From Mycocentrospora acerina (taxonomy: Eukaryota > Ascomycota > Dothideomycetes > Pleosporales), in assembly GCA_022701365.1 (NCBI GenBank), contig JAKUHH010000234.1, forward strand, positions 170,991-234,990: a stretch of DNA of 64,000 nucleotides, given 5' to 3'. Shown piece after piece: positions 1-10,938 of this stretch. Positions within the stretch are counted from its first letter, which is position 1. Every line of letters starts with the position of its first letter. The notes under the pieces are model-generated. The model worked only from the letters and a program-made list of their open reading frames with translations, was not told the origin of the DNA and did not search any database. Both the position numbers and the translations under genes were made by a program.

Positions 1-1004
1 GAGAGCGTACATTCACCATTGATCACTACCGTGCCATCAACTCGAAGCACGAGATGGAGAAGGTCATTCAAGAGATTGCCTCTGCTGATGTGGTAACCTG
101 CGCTGTCGGTCCCAATATTCTCAAGTTCGTCGCCGAGCCGGTTGCCAAAGCTATTGAGGCCCGTACCCTTGACTACCCCATTGCCGTCATTGCCTGCGAA
201 AACGCCATCAACGCCACAACCACATGGAGAGGCTTTATCGAGAGCAAGCTGAGCGAAGAAACCAAGACCAACATCGACAAGAAGGCCCGCTTTGCTAACT
301 CGGCTATTGACCGAATTGTGCCACAACAAGAGGCCAACGCTGGCTTGAATGTTACAATCGAGAAGTTCTTCGAGTGGTGTGTTGAGCAGAAGCCATTCGA
401 GAATGGAGGCAAGAAGCCTGCGATCGAAGGTGTCCACTATGTCGATGACCTCGAGCCTTACATTGAGCGCAAGCTCTTCACCGTCAACACTTCACATGCA
501 ACTGCTGCCTACTATGGGTACCAGAAGAAGATTGCATACGTTCACGAAGTTCTTCAAGACAAAAAGCTCCACGATGTTGTTCGCGACGCTGTCAAGGACA
601 CTGCTCGGTTGATCGTCAAGAAGCACGGCATCTCTGCCAAAGAGCAGGACGACTACGTGAATTCTATTATTGCACGTATCTCCAACCCAGAGCTCAAGGA
701 TAACGTTGAGCGTGTCGGTCGTGCTCCTCTCCGTAAGCTCTCCCGAAAAGAGCGCTTCATCGGCCCTGCTGCCCAACTCGCTGAGCGTGGCGAGAAATAT
801 GATGCTCTTCTCGGATCTATCGAGCAAGCCTACCGTTTCCAGAACGTTGAGGATGATGATGAGTCCTTTGAACTCGCCAAGATTGTCAAGGAAAACTCCG
901 CTGAGGATGTTGTCACCAAGGTCAACGGTATCGAGAAGGACCACCCTCTGTACAAGAGCCTCGTCTCTGTCGTCCAGAAGGTCCAGACCAACTCTTCGTT
1001 GTAA
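1..1004 (+). CDS. mannitol-1-phosphate 5-dehydrogenase, 3' part (5' end outside window)
   Basis: NAD-dependent enzyme that interconverts fructose 6-phosphate and mannitol 1-phosphate in the cytosol, the entry step of the fungal mannitol cycle. The open frame runs from the window edge (first full codon at base 3) to the TAA at 1002-1004. Codons before the first internal ATG (base 54) read ERTFTIDHYRAINSKHE, so that ATG is not the start. About 333 residues are present; the family is about 390, so the NAD-binding N-terminus lies outside the window. The long-chain polyol dehydrogenase signature KxxxxNxxH is visible as KLFTVNTSH, codons at about 471-497. No intron is seen in this part. The family assignment is firm. 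The physiological role is inferred from other fungi. Confidence 0.93.
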   Translation, partial: ERTFTIDHYRAINSKHEMEKVIQEIASADVVTCAVGPNILKFVAEPVAKAIEARTLDYPIAVIACENAINATTTWRGFIESKLSEETKTNIDKKARFANSAIDRIVPQQEANAGLNVTIEKFFEWCVEQKPFENGGKKPAIEGVHYVDDLEPYIERKLFTVNTSHATAAYYGYQKKIAYVHEVLQDKKLHDVVRDAVKDTARLIVKKHGISAKEQDDYVNSIIARISNPELKDNVERVGRAPLRKLSRKERFIGPAAQLAERGEKYDALLGSIEQAYRFQNVEDDDESFELAKIVKENSAEDVVTKVNGIEKDHPLYKSLVSVVQKVQTNSSL

Positions 1005-1040
1005 AGACCATTTCAAGTCAGGAAAGTTATTAGAGGCTCT

Positions 1041-1075
1041 TCGAGTTTCGAGTTTCGAGTTTCAAGTTTCGAGCG
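1041..1075. repeat. heptamer tandem repeat in MPDH 3' flank
   Basis: Three perfect TCGAGTT units are followed by two degenerate ones (TCAAGTT, TCGAGCG), 37 bp after the stop codon. It probably lies in the 3' UTR of the dehydrogenase. Confidence 0.8.
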
Positions 1076-4000
1076 AATTATGATAAGATATCCACGGTGG
1101 AAAAGTAGCTTTGGTATTAGCTACATCTGATAAGCGTTTACAAATTTCCGGTACTGGCAAGCACCAGTGACCTGTTTAATGAAATAAGACACGATTCATG
1201 AAAACAGTTTTGTCCAATCTTCTCTTGTGATGACTCTTCCGTACTTGCTGTCTCTTATGCATTGTATTCTTCGTTTCTACAGACTATTTTTTACGTCCTC
1301 TTTGCTCCAAGCTAGCATTTTGACACTTAAGGTGCTTTGTTACCTATATAGGAGGTACTACGAGTCCTTACGTTGTACCTGCTGCGACAGTCGTCTTGCT
1401 TTTACTTGATAGTTTCCTACTGTCAAAACTACATTGCGCTGAGCATTAATTCATATACAGAAAAGTGAATCCCATGTCAGTAATCATTACCGAACGAACG
1501 GAGAGGACGATGATTGAAAAGAAGAATAAGTCGTTTAGGGAAGTATTTACAGTCGATTTCCATGGCTTCTTAGACTTTTCTGATGATCTTTTTTTTATTC
1601 ATTACAAATACTACGCAAAACAATTGAGCGCTGCGAAAAGCGAAGAAAAAGAGGAAGAGTTTAAAAGGGTAGCCTGCCGCAGCAATTACAGCGAACAAAG
1701 GAAGGGGTTGAGGTTAAGAGGACGTTTAAATTACTTGGAAGAAAGTTATAGCGATTGAGGGGGAGACAATCTTGACTACTGACGAGGAGTATCTTTAGAA
1801 AACTCGAGAGAAGGCGAGGTTTAATCTAGGGGAATGGAGAGAAAAGAGGATAAGGATCAGTGTAATGGTGGTTGGCGCGCTAGATCTTGAAATACGGTTA
1901 AGGTTGAGAGGTATTAAATATAGGGCCTCAAAGTACACCATGTTTTGAGAAGAGGATAGAAATATTTAAAATTACATGCTTTCACGCATTCTTTTCTCTA
2001 TAAATACCAGTGCCCAATGTTGAATCTTAAGCTTTACAATCTTTAACACTTTTACTGCAATGCGAAAGTTCCATGATTGAGTGATCATGTGTTTTATCTT
2101 CAAACATGCATCTTTTCAAAATCTCAGTTGTAACACTTATCTTGAAATTTTCTGTACGACAACTAGTGTCAACGACATTTCTGCTTAGCTTCGGTCAGTT
2201 AACAGCTTATCTGTATCTCAAATTTCTCAAAAAGCATCATCAAAAAAATCATGAGTGATTTTGTCAGCCAACAAGATAAAACGTTCTGGCCACAGCAGCA
2301 TGAAGGTTGGCCTTTTTGTTGACTCACAGATTTCCATGGGGTGATTTCCGAATCCTTTATACTCATTTTGAAAAAGCTGTTCTTCCTGGTCATGAGCTGT
2401 TACTCTTGCTTCTATCCTATTCCGTCAAATCATAATACCCCACCACCAAGGTGGTAGGTGAAGGTTGAAAACACCAGAACTATCCGAGTAACCGAATATT
2501 TCGAACGTATTTAGAGAAGCACGAAAATCAAGCATATGGGCTATGAAACTTTCATCTTTACAACAGATCAAATCATTGAGTCTAGCCGTTCCTTTCTTAC
2601 AAAGTGGGTGTCAAAATTTACATGACTCAGAACAATTATATCGAGAAAATGCTCATATCCAAAAGTATAGACGACATGGATACATGGGTAATTGGTTTTC
2701 TTCACTTCAGGCGTCAATACTGCCGTGACGTATTTTCTCAAAAAGACAAAACTCGATACATGAGAGAGATTTCTGATAAAAGGATTACAAAAGCAGATTT
2801 GATGCTTTTGTTCTCTCTACTATCATCTGTTGAATTCGATTTTTTTAATCAAAAGCCTCCAACCAGGGAGGGCTCCATGCTTGAAAAGAAAAACAAAACT
2901 CCGTCTTTCACGTCTTAGACTCTGATTCTTTTGCGTCTTTGTGTTCTCTGACTGTATCAGACGAAAATTACGGCTTTACTATCCTGAGGAATGAGCTGAA
3001 ATCATGACATATCACTCCTTTGACATCACGAACTACACCAAAGATCAAGTGCAACGATTTTTCTTAAATATAACTAAACAAAAGGCCATGTTAAACGACA
3101 TTTCAACGTCAAGTAGAAATGCTTAAGCCGTTTTAACTCTGTGAGCTTGTTACCTGAACTCTCGCCGTACAATCAAAACCAAGGAATAACTTCTCGTCGT
3201 CGAACATATAACTTGATCTTAGACGCTACATGTCTGGCTAAGAATTCTACCAAAAGCAAGATCGCGAACATATCATGAGCTGGGTTGAGGATTGTCAGTT
3301 CTAAAAGCATAATGAGATTTCAAGACGTCATCTTTTAATTTTTAATCAGAAAATTTCTCAATCCCCCACACACAAAGTTGATGTGTGAAATCTTTTTGGG
3401 TGACAAAAAAACTGGAGAGCACGTTTTGCAAAAGCTCATCTATATAGTGCCTTGTCTGCTTCTGCACATGTATTTTTCTCAACTTTCCAAATGGCTGAAC
3501 ACACCAGGGATAGTCTCTCCTCCCTTGTTTTCTGTTTCTTGGGCGCTACTTGTCATTTTTTCAATACATCAAACGGAGTGCTTTGAAGTAATGTAGTGCT
3601 TTGACCAGAAAATGGAGACTAAGACGGTAATGCTCCGAGCATTTTTGTTTTTCAGTCTTTTCAATCTTTATGGTTTTATTTCAGTAAGCTCTTTCGTTTT
3701 CCTCGGATGTTTACCCAAATAGGGAGTGTTATATTGAAAAAGTAGTCGCCAAAGACTACATGTCTGATTGACCTTTTTGAGACGATCGAAGAATGGAAGA
3801 AAATCAACATAGACTAGCTACTTCCGAATTCCCACTCATCAAAAGTATAACTCAATGATATCATGAATGCATCTATGGTCTCTCTTATCAATACACGTAT
3901 GGTACACAGTACGCCGTATCACCTGCAATGCAACGCCACGTACCATCCCACCGCATAAAAAACATGAATGTGAACAGCGATCCCAAAAAGACTACACATG

Positions 4001-4740
4001 CGCTAAAAACTCCCACAACCAAGGTAAAAAGACAAGCCACCACCCAGCCTAACGTTTTCCCAGCAAAACCAATGAAACATGACGTCAAAAACACCACAAT
4101 ACGATATCTCAACGCCCTGTGCTGGCATTGCACGACGCCATCAACGCCGATCCCAACGTATGCGCAACCTAAACGCCATAAAAGCAGACCCATGACCTAT
4201 TGAAACATTGAAAATATGAACGGTAGTACGGAAATTCCAAGCAAGGCGCGAAAAACGATACGGCGAATCGCAGTGAATGACGTCGTGGTGCTTGCTCATT
4301 GGATAAATCGAATTCCGCGTACAGCGACACAAAATCAGTGATAAGAAGTACAACATTGAAAGAAAACAATTGGGGAAAAGTAACCGAGATACGAAAAGAG
4401 AATCGGGGGCGGGGTGTTGTTACAAGCGTCGGCTTTCTACAGCGTTGGTGTGCCCATCGATCTGCATGTTGACTTTGTTCGTTCTCGCCAACTGGCAGGC
4501 GGTGAGTGACGGGTTGATGCAGATAGGAGCCAGCGTTGTACGAATCGGGAGATACAGCAGTCAGAGTGTTTCTGTACGGATCGAAGACGCTGGCATTGGT
4601 TTGTTGTCGGCTGTTGAAGCGGAAGGATGGAAGCACCATGCCGAGAAGATGAACCAAGCCGCCGAACTAGCCTTCGCAATGACTCTGGAGTTTTTTTTTA
4701 GTTTTCAGTTTTTTTTTTTAAAGAAATTGGGGTGTTTTTG
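1076..4740. other. gene-poor, moderately AT-rich stretch
   Basis: No ORF here has a recognisable domain, a convincing splice structure or sustained third-position bias, apart from a weak candidate at about 4408-4657 (-). The stretch 1780-3860 is AT-rich but less so than the RIP-hit block at the right end, and no LTR or terminal inverted repeat is seen. It could be an old decayed repeat or intergenic DNA. Confidence 0.6.
4408..4657 (-). CDS. possible orphan coding fragment
   Basis: A minus-strand frame starting at ATG 4657 reads through residues such as ASVFDPYRNTLTAV and SYNAGSYLHQPVTHR. It favours C/G at third positions for about 80 codons, then passes a possible GTAACA donor near 4430 and loses this character. 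No homologue is recognised. It lies just downstream of the polyproline gene on the same strand and could be an exon of an unmodelled gene, a fragment, or chance. An antisense ORF overlaps it. Confidence 0.18.
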
Positions 4741-6172
4741 TCAGTAAAAGACTCTGACGACATCGCTCTCGTGCTCCGCAGGCTCCGTAAGTCCCCATAA
4801 TCCATTCACTCTCTTGGTGACGCCAGTTGTAGAGAAGTTGTCTTTATGTGATTTGAATACGCAGCTAAAAACAACACTCCATCCGTTGAATCCAGCTGAA
4901 TAGAAAGCTTCTGCGACTGCAGCCTCACGGCTTCCACATTTGATGAGCTTGTAGATTTCTTTACCGTTGAAGTGCGCAGTGTTGACCAAGGGATCTCTCG
5001 CTTGACAGGAAGCAAGTATCAGAACGTACACAAGTGGTGTATTCTCGAGTTCTGTAGATCTGCAATCTTTGCACTGCCCGCATGAAATGGAACTTTCACC
5101 AATGTGACGTACACTCGTTAAGTTCTCGATATCCGGTGGAGACGTAAGTGCAGCGGATGCCCACACCCGTGGCACATCAAATCCGATTGGCCTTGGGTTC
5201 GACAACGGGGTCAACTCTGGACGATCACAGCCTTGCTGTTGAACGGTGTAGAACGGCTGCATCTGCGACGGGATCGGTTTTTCGTACCAAAACTCTGTAC
5301 TACCGTATTGTAACAACCACCCGAACTGGTTGAAATCGGCGAGGCCAGCGTTATGAAGAGTCAAGAAAACATTGCGTTTGAAAGGCTGGATGCGAACTAT
5401 ACGACTGCATTGTAGCCCATAGTCATTTGAGTAGCGAACGGGAATGAATGCACCAGGAGTTGAATATTCATCGTTAAAGCGTACCACTGTGTTCGTAGAA
5501 CTATAGAAAATTCCAGGCGGAGGCGGTGGCGGAGGAGGCGGTGGCGGCGGCTTTCATTGGTTAGAAGGGCTGTGAGCTCATGACAATCCGAAACTTACCG
5601 GCGGTGGAGGAGGAGGCGGAGGAGCTTCTCCGTAGTAATTAAAATGGTAAGGTAGACCCGGCGGCGATGGTGGTGGTGGCGGTGGTGGCGGTGGAGGAGG
5701 AGGAGGAGGAGGAGGAGACTGTAGAACGATTAGTATTTTCTTTGGGAAAAACTAGATGATGGCAATGCACAGGTGGTGGTGGAGCAGCATATCCTGATGC
5801 TCGAGAGTTACGATACCCTCTATAAGGAAGGTTGTCCATGCCTAGAGGATCCATCTCGTTCCGAGTCTGCTCCGTCCTCAATTCGTGTCCGTTGGGAGAC
5901 TGCATTTTTTCATGAAGTATTTCTTGATCGACTTTCTTTTGAGTCATTACACGGCTAATTTTCAACTCCGCTTGTTGTTTGCCACAGTCTTTGCAAAAAT
6001 GGTCGTCACGGAGTTTCGGAAAGGTTGGGGTGCCGGGCGCAGTAGCTTGCGTGTCTTTTGTATTGCATATATTTTTATCTTCTGGAAGGGACGGACCACC
6101 ACTTCCGAATGATATGGGTTTCACCGAATGTCCACTCTCTACAAGAACGAAGTCTTCAAAGTCGTCGTCCAT
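4741..6172 (-). CDS. polyproline-rich protein of unknown function
   Basis: Three-exon minus-strand model: exons 6172-5771, 5718-5599 and 5550-4741, 443 residues. Introns 5719-5770 (52 bp, CTAAT branch, ACAG acceptor) and 5551-5598 (48 bp, GTAAGT donor) both interrupt the polyproline region and keep frame. The N-terminus is strongly acidic (MDDDFEDFVLVE) and is followed by an HFCKDCGK CxxC pair. Residues about 130-187 are almost all proline, broken by GLPYHFNYYGEA. The C-terminal 250 residues are folded-looking, with a second cysteine cluster (CGQCKDC) and a hydrophobic VYVLILASC strand. I do not recognise the C-terminal domain. The acidic FVLV start resembles an Atg8-interacting motif, but that is only a pattern match. 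The polyproline tract may recruit profilin, SH3 or WW partners. Confidence 0.7.
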
Positions 6173-8307
6173 GTGGATGGGAGACCTGCTAAAACTGACA
6201 ATGAATTAGTGCAAAAAAAGTGTATCATCAAAAATTGTCGGTATTCGATTTTCCTGCTGACGGTGGAAGTATGAACTGAGTATCCGACATCAATGCCGGC
6301 GGGGATTCTCACTTTATATGCTTGTAAATATTAGGTAGCGAATGCACGCCTAGTCTTGCAGCTATCCTTGCATTTGGACAACCAAAGAGCAGCCTCCCGT
6401 CTCAGACCATATATAGCGTCAGAGGTTTAGATGTTGGTGTTTTGCAGCTTCCTATGCGATCTCCGGCTTTTGGTGAAACGTTTATACAAGTAAATTCACT
6501 CACATACTACCCTAGTTGTTCCACTTCACCTCTCACCAGCGGTTATTATGTTTCCACGTTACAATGATAGAGTATGTACCCGACCACACCTCGTTCGTAT
6601 TTACCGTAGTTTACGGCGAAGTACAAAGAACAAAAATGAGGCGCTTTGGGCTACGAAAGAGGAAGGTCCTGTGACATGCTACGTGCCAGCCAGATTGGCC
6701 TCGCAAGGTTCAAAACGATAAAAAAAACAAGGCAACCATTCCGAGAGCGATGACTCTCTTCGTGGGGTCTCGTTTAAGTAAGGAGTTAGTTTCATCGTAA
6801 CTGCAATTAGGTTTCCGTGCACTCCCGACTTGGCCTCTACTATCCAAGCACTTTGGCATGTGTCGCAATCTGCCTTCACTCGAATTTGTACAACCGTACT
6901 TATTACCGATGAGTTGATCGTAACCGCTCAGTCTACCAACGCGCAGAACTTCGCAGGCAAACGCGGAAGCGAATTTCGTTCGGTTTCAGTTGCATGGCGC
7001 ATTTATGACGTGGACAAGCTGAAAGGAATGCTAAAGCCACGTCTACAAACGAACCTCTTGAATCTCATCCTATCAATTACGAATAGCGGTGTGGGTACAG
7101 CCGTATTTTGAGGCGTCTGAGAGGATGGTCTAGCTGTAAGGCTCGAGGAGGAAGCTTCATTCGGTTCGGTTCTATTTCTCCAAGCCAGTAGCAGCAATTT
7201 ATGTGTTTGGTTGGCAGGTCCAGTAACACGACCTAGATATTATCGCAAAGCTGTGATAACGTGCAGTAGTTGCATGTAAGGGCTGGCCTAGGAATTAGTA
7301 CTGTTGTAGTGCTGCTGAACAACAGCCGATAAGATAGAGTGTTCAACAAGGGCTAAAGGCAGGTCGAAAGATCAGGCTGGCGGTGTAGACCTAGCCTATT
7401 AGCGAGTGTAAGGCTGAAAATGCAGGTTGTTAACCATCAAGCATTGCTATATCTGAAATCCTTCTTGACAACTCCGACATGTTGCCTCAGCATAGTTAGA
7501 CGCTCAACACACTTGCGATCCAAAGAGTCTAGAGGATTTGAGGATACAAGGTAGAGTCACTCATCCGCTCCGCAGATCAGGAGTGATCAACATATTGAGA
7601 ATCCGAGGCAGCCAACGAGCTCCAAAGATCTCTATTTCCATCTCTTAACATTTTTTAGTATTATACCGAATCAGTGGTGGGTAGGCAAGGGCGTTGATAG
7701 GTGCGTCGAGTTGAGTACATGTGCATCTCGCTCAAGAGAATGTGAAGAGTGTTTGGAGAAGGGGAGCTTGGGAGCAGAGATATATATTACATATTAGATA
7801 GAAGGCGGGGTAGCAAGTCAAGGGACTCGCTTTAGCTATGTGGCAAAATCCGCAGTCGGGGGCCTTGTTGTAGTGTATTAAGGCAAACGTGTTTGCGGCT
7901 CATGTATACAAAGCTTGTAGTCAAGGCAGCAGGCGAAGTCCGAAGAAATAGGTCTCCGGCTCCAGACTTCCAATGAGACCATGCCTGTGGGGAGGAATCC
8001 ACAGGAAGCGCAAACGTAAATTTCACATGACGAGCCAGGAGTTGCGTGTGAAGCATGTGAAGGGTGCCAAAGACGGACCGCACGGACCACCGGTCAAGTG
8101 TACCTACCAGCGCCAAGCAAGCAGTCGCGAACCAGGCGGCGTCATCGCGAACGTCGAGCGAGAGCTCAGGCCGGATACTTCGTCAAACAACAGCACCTCC
8201 AAAATCTCTGTAGTCGTCCCAAACGCGAAGATTGTTTACGATAAACTGTGTGAACCGCCATCGCCTCTTTACACCCCTCACCAGCGCTCTCGTAGCTCCA
8301 AAACACA
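6173..8307. other. intergenic, no supported gene
   Basis: The divergent space between the polyproline gene (-) and VMA9 (+) holds only short overlapping ORFs on both strands without domains or splice support. I see no tRNA cloverleaf or repeat structure. Confidence 0.55.
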
Positions 8308-8805
8308 ATGGCGAACGGGTGAGACGGCGCAACATAGCTTCAATACAACGAGGAAGAAGCTGACAACGCCAGATATGCGCCATTCATTGGCCTCGTGGTA
8401 GTCGTCGCATTCTGCCTCGGCGCGTGGTTCCTTGCGCCCAAGGGCGAGAACCAGACGTACGTCTACTTATTTCCTCTCCGTCTTAGACATGAAGCAATCA
8501 CATCAATCCAAACACACGCGGCGCATCCTACCAAGATCTTTCTCTCGTCATACTACAAGATACATGTATCTACGCGTATGGAAAGGCATTCCCTTACCAT
8601 CAATGCAACAAGGCATATCGAGGGCGTACAGGTGCATTAGGCAGGCAAAAGGCTAACACATCTCTACAGCGTCTGGCGATCCACACTTGTCCTCTCCGCT
8701 GCGGCAATGTACATTATGTGGGCGATTACCTTCCTTGCGCAACTGCACCCGCTCATCTCGCCCATACGGGGTGAATTGCGTCCGGATCTGAATCAGGGGC
8801 GCTAG
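8308..8805 (+). CDS. VMA9: V-type proton ATPase subunit e
   Basis: Small membrane subunit of the V0 sector of the vacuolar proton pump, needed for V-ATPase assembly. Exons are 8308-8318 (only 11 nt), 8373-8456 and 8670-8805, giving 76 residues. Splicing joins MANG to YAPFIGLVVVV, then GAWFLAPKGENQT to VWRSTLVLS, and ends in ISPIRGELRPDLNQGR. Two hydrophobic helices (about 6-26 and 36-57) flank the conserved APKGENQ loop that marks this family. Introns are 54 bp (GTGAGA...CCAG) and 213 bp (GTACGT...CTACAG). Length matches fungal Vma9. The tiny first exon makes the gene easy to miss. Confidence 0.92.
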
Positions 8806-9185
8806 ACTTGTCTGTCTGTAGATGGCCAAGCAATACCAAAGAGAAGATGGAAATTATCAAGAGGAGCGGTGGAGGCATCGAAGAACTCATGCGGCTGGAC
8901 GAACGGTACCATTGGTCCACACCAAGAGTCTACGCCCTGAGTGACGAAAGGAGATAGATGCGAGGATTGGGGGGTTAATGTAGGCTGCATGTTTGAAGTT
9001 TGAGCGCATTGTATATCTGGCTGGGCGTTTTTATATTTCACAGGGGATCGTAGGATTGTACAAATACCAAACTGGACATGACACGCTCTTCTTTATCATC
9101 ATCATTCTCATTATCCTCATCATCGCCATCACCGAGTAGTACAACAACAACATCCCCGTGAACCCAAATCCCCTCCTAAAACAAT
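8806..9185. other. convergent intergenic space
   Basis: This is the 3' space between VMA9 (+) and ARV1 (-). It holds a CATCAT-type triplet run near 9095-9135 and nothing else recognised. Confidence 0.6.
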
Positions 9186-10322
9186 CTACCATCCTTCAAC
9201 CCACCCCCTCCTCATCTCATCCAGCACGCCTCCTCCCTCCCACCCCGTCCCCAACCCCGCTGCCCTCAACACCACCTCTCCAACAACCCACCTACACCCC
9301 GCCCCGACCGCCACCAACCCCCCCGCCCTCACATACCCACAATCCATAAGAATCTCCACCGCCGCAACATTATTCACAATAACCGCCCAACTCACCGCCG
9401 TAGCACTACTCGGCAAATCATACTCCCATATGATGAGCACAATGGGAAATAGCTTTGTGCACGACGAGACGAGCAGCGCGGTAGAGAGCGGCGTCGGATG
9501 CGGATAGTAGGGTAGCAGGGAGCGGATGAAGGAGGGGGTTGAGCGCGGGGGCAGGGAGCACAGCAGGCGGATGGGGAGGTGGAAGGCTAGTGTGCTGAGG
9601 GAGACGAGGAGGAGGAAAAAGAGGTATTGGAGGATGAGGGGTTGGGCTTGGAGGAGGGAGGCGTTTGTTAGGGGGAGGAGGGGTGATGATGATGATGGTG
9701 ATGAAGTTGTTGGGGGCAAAGCGAGTTTCTCGATGCGGGCCCATGTTAGGTAGACGTCGAAGAGGAGGAGGAGGATTCCTAGACGGAGAATGGATCGCTG
9801 GGTTGTTGGAAATGGTGGTTAGCATGTCTTTTTTTCTTTGACCTTTTTTTTAACAGTCTCATCTCTTCTCTTCTTGTCTCTCTTTTTTTCATAGTTCCTT
9901 TTTTTACAATAGAAAGGATAAGGCGGATGGATAGATGGATTGAGAGGAAACTTACATCAAACTTGCCGTCATCCCCCCCCAACCGATTAAACAGTAAATG
10001 CCTGTACACCTACACATCCACAGAGAAAATCACATCACATTAGCCCTCAATTCAAACCATCCAACCATCCAACCGACTAACCAACCAACCAACCACCCAC
10101 AACAGACCAAAAAAATTGAAGAGAACAACTCACCTGCGGCTTAATCAACACCAAATCAATAAACAACACCACAAAATCATGCTCCACGTATTTATCTGCA
10201 AACTCTTTGCACCGCGGACACTGCGTCAGGCGCACGCCTTTGCCCAGCGCGCGGTCGTCGGCTTTGGAGTACGAGGTGTAGAGTGTTTTGACGGGGTAGC
10301 GGCAGTGGATGCATATCGGCAT
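9186..10322 (-). CDS. ARV1: ARV1 sterol/lipid homeostasis protein
   Basis: ER membrane protein of the ARV1 family, linked to intracellular sterol transport and GPI-anchor/sphingolipid homeostasis. Exons are 10322-10134, 10009-9956 and 9797-9186, 284 residues. The N-terminal zinc-ribbon-like ARV1 homology domain has paired cysteines (CIHC at residues 4-7, CPRC at 35-38) and the family hallmark KYVEHDFVVLFIDLVLIKPQ, continuing over the splice into VYRHLLFNRL. The third exon encodes several hydrophobic helices (LGILLLLFDVYLTWARIE, then LQYLFFLLLVSLST). Introns are 124 bp, with CAAC tandem repeats, and 158 bp. The C-terminal third is less conserved, so the stop region is less certain than the N-terminus. 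Confidence 0.92.
10055..10098. repeat. CAAC-type microsatellite in ARV1 intron 1
   Basis: Short CCAAC/CCATC tandem units lie in the first intron of ARV1. Confidence 0.7.
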
Positions 10323-10938
10323 TTTTGTGGGTGGGTTTCGTCAAAGAAGGGGGGGTACGATTAGGAAGGAGGCATTGACGTATGTGTGTGAGTGAGTGGA
10401 TCAGTGAGTGTGTAAGTGTGTGTAGAAGGGAGAGATGGGGGAAGTTGATATGGATTAGGTGGATAGATGGATAGCTCAAAGGGGATAAGCGGGATCAAGG
10501 TAATGTCCAAAGTGCACATTTTAGTTTCTAGCAAGCAACGTCAACAGACAAACAATATGCCAATAGACAAGGAAAAAAAACACGCTCAAACACATCATAG
10601 ATAGATGATTTCCAAAAAAAAAACATTAAATATTTCTCTTTTTCTTTGTGCATTCAAGAAGAGAAAATTCTACATGTAAAAACCACCCGCCCCGTTCGTT
10701 CCCCGCTACTGCAACATAGTTCCAAACGCGACACGACACTACCCTACCCTACCCTACACTCACTCACTCATTCATACAAGACCGATGCTTTTGACGCCTG
10801 TACCCCTAGACAAACGCCGCGTGCTGAGGATAAGGGAGGGGGAAGAAATACATACACACACTCACACACGCGCGTGCCCAATTCGAACAAGAAAATAGCC
10901 CATATGTATCATCACATGCTCTCTCTCTCTCTCCACTT
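10323..10938. other. intergenic space between ARV1 5' end and NUP170 3' end
   Basis: It contains a run of CCCTA-type 5-mers at 10739-10756 followed by ACTC repeats, a CA-rich run near 10850-10875, and a CT run just before the NUP170 stop. No gene is supported. The 5-mer run is too short and of the wrong unit to be a telomere. Confidence 0.6.

Noticed and set aside
8395..8656. ORFs reading from VMA9 exon 2 into its 213-bp intron
   Set aside because: They abandon the conserved VMA9 frame after the GTACGT donor. The spliced product is the known family member.
10739..10756. CCCTA tandem run as interstitial telomere
   Set aside because: The unit is 5 bp, not the fungal TTAGGG/CCCTAA hexamer, and only three to four copies are present.
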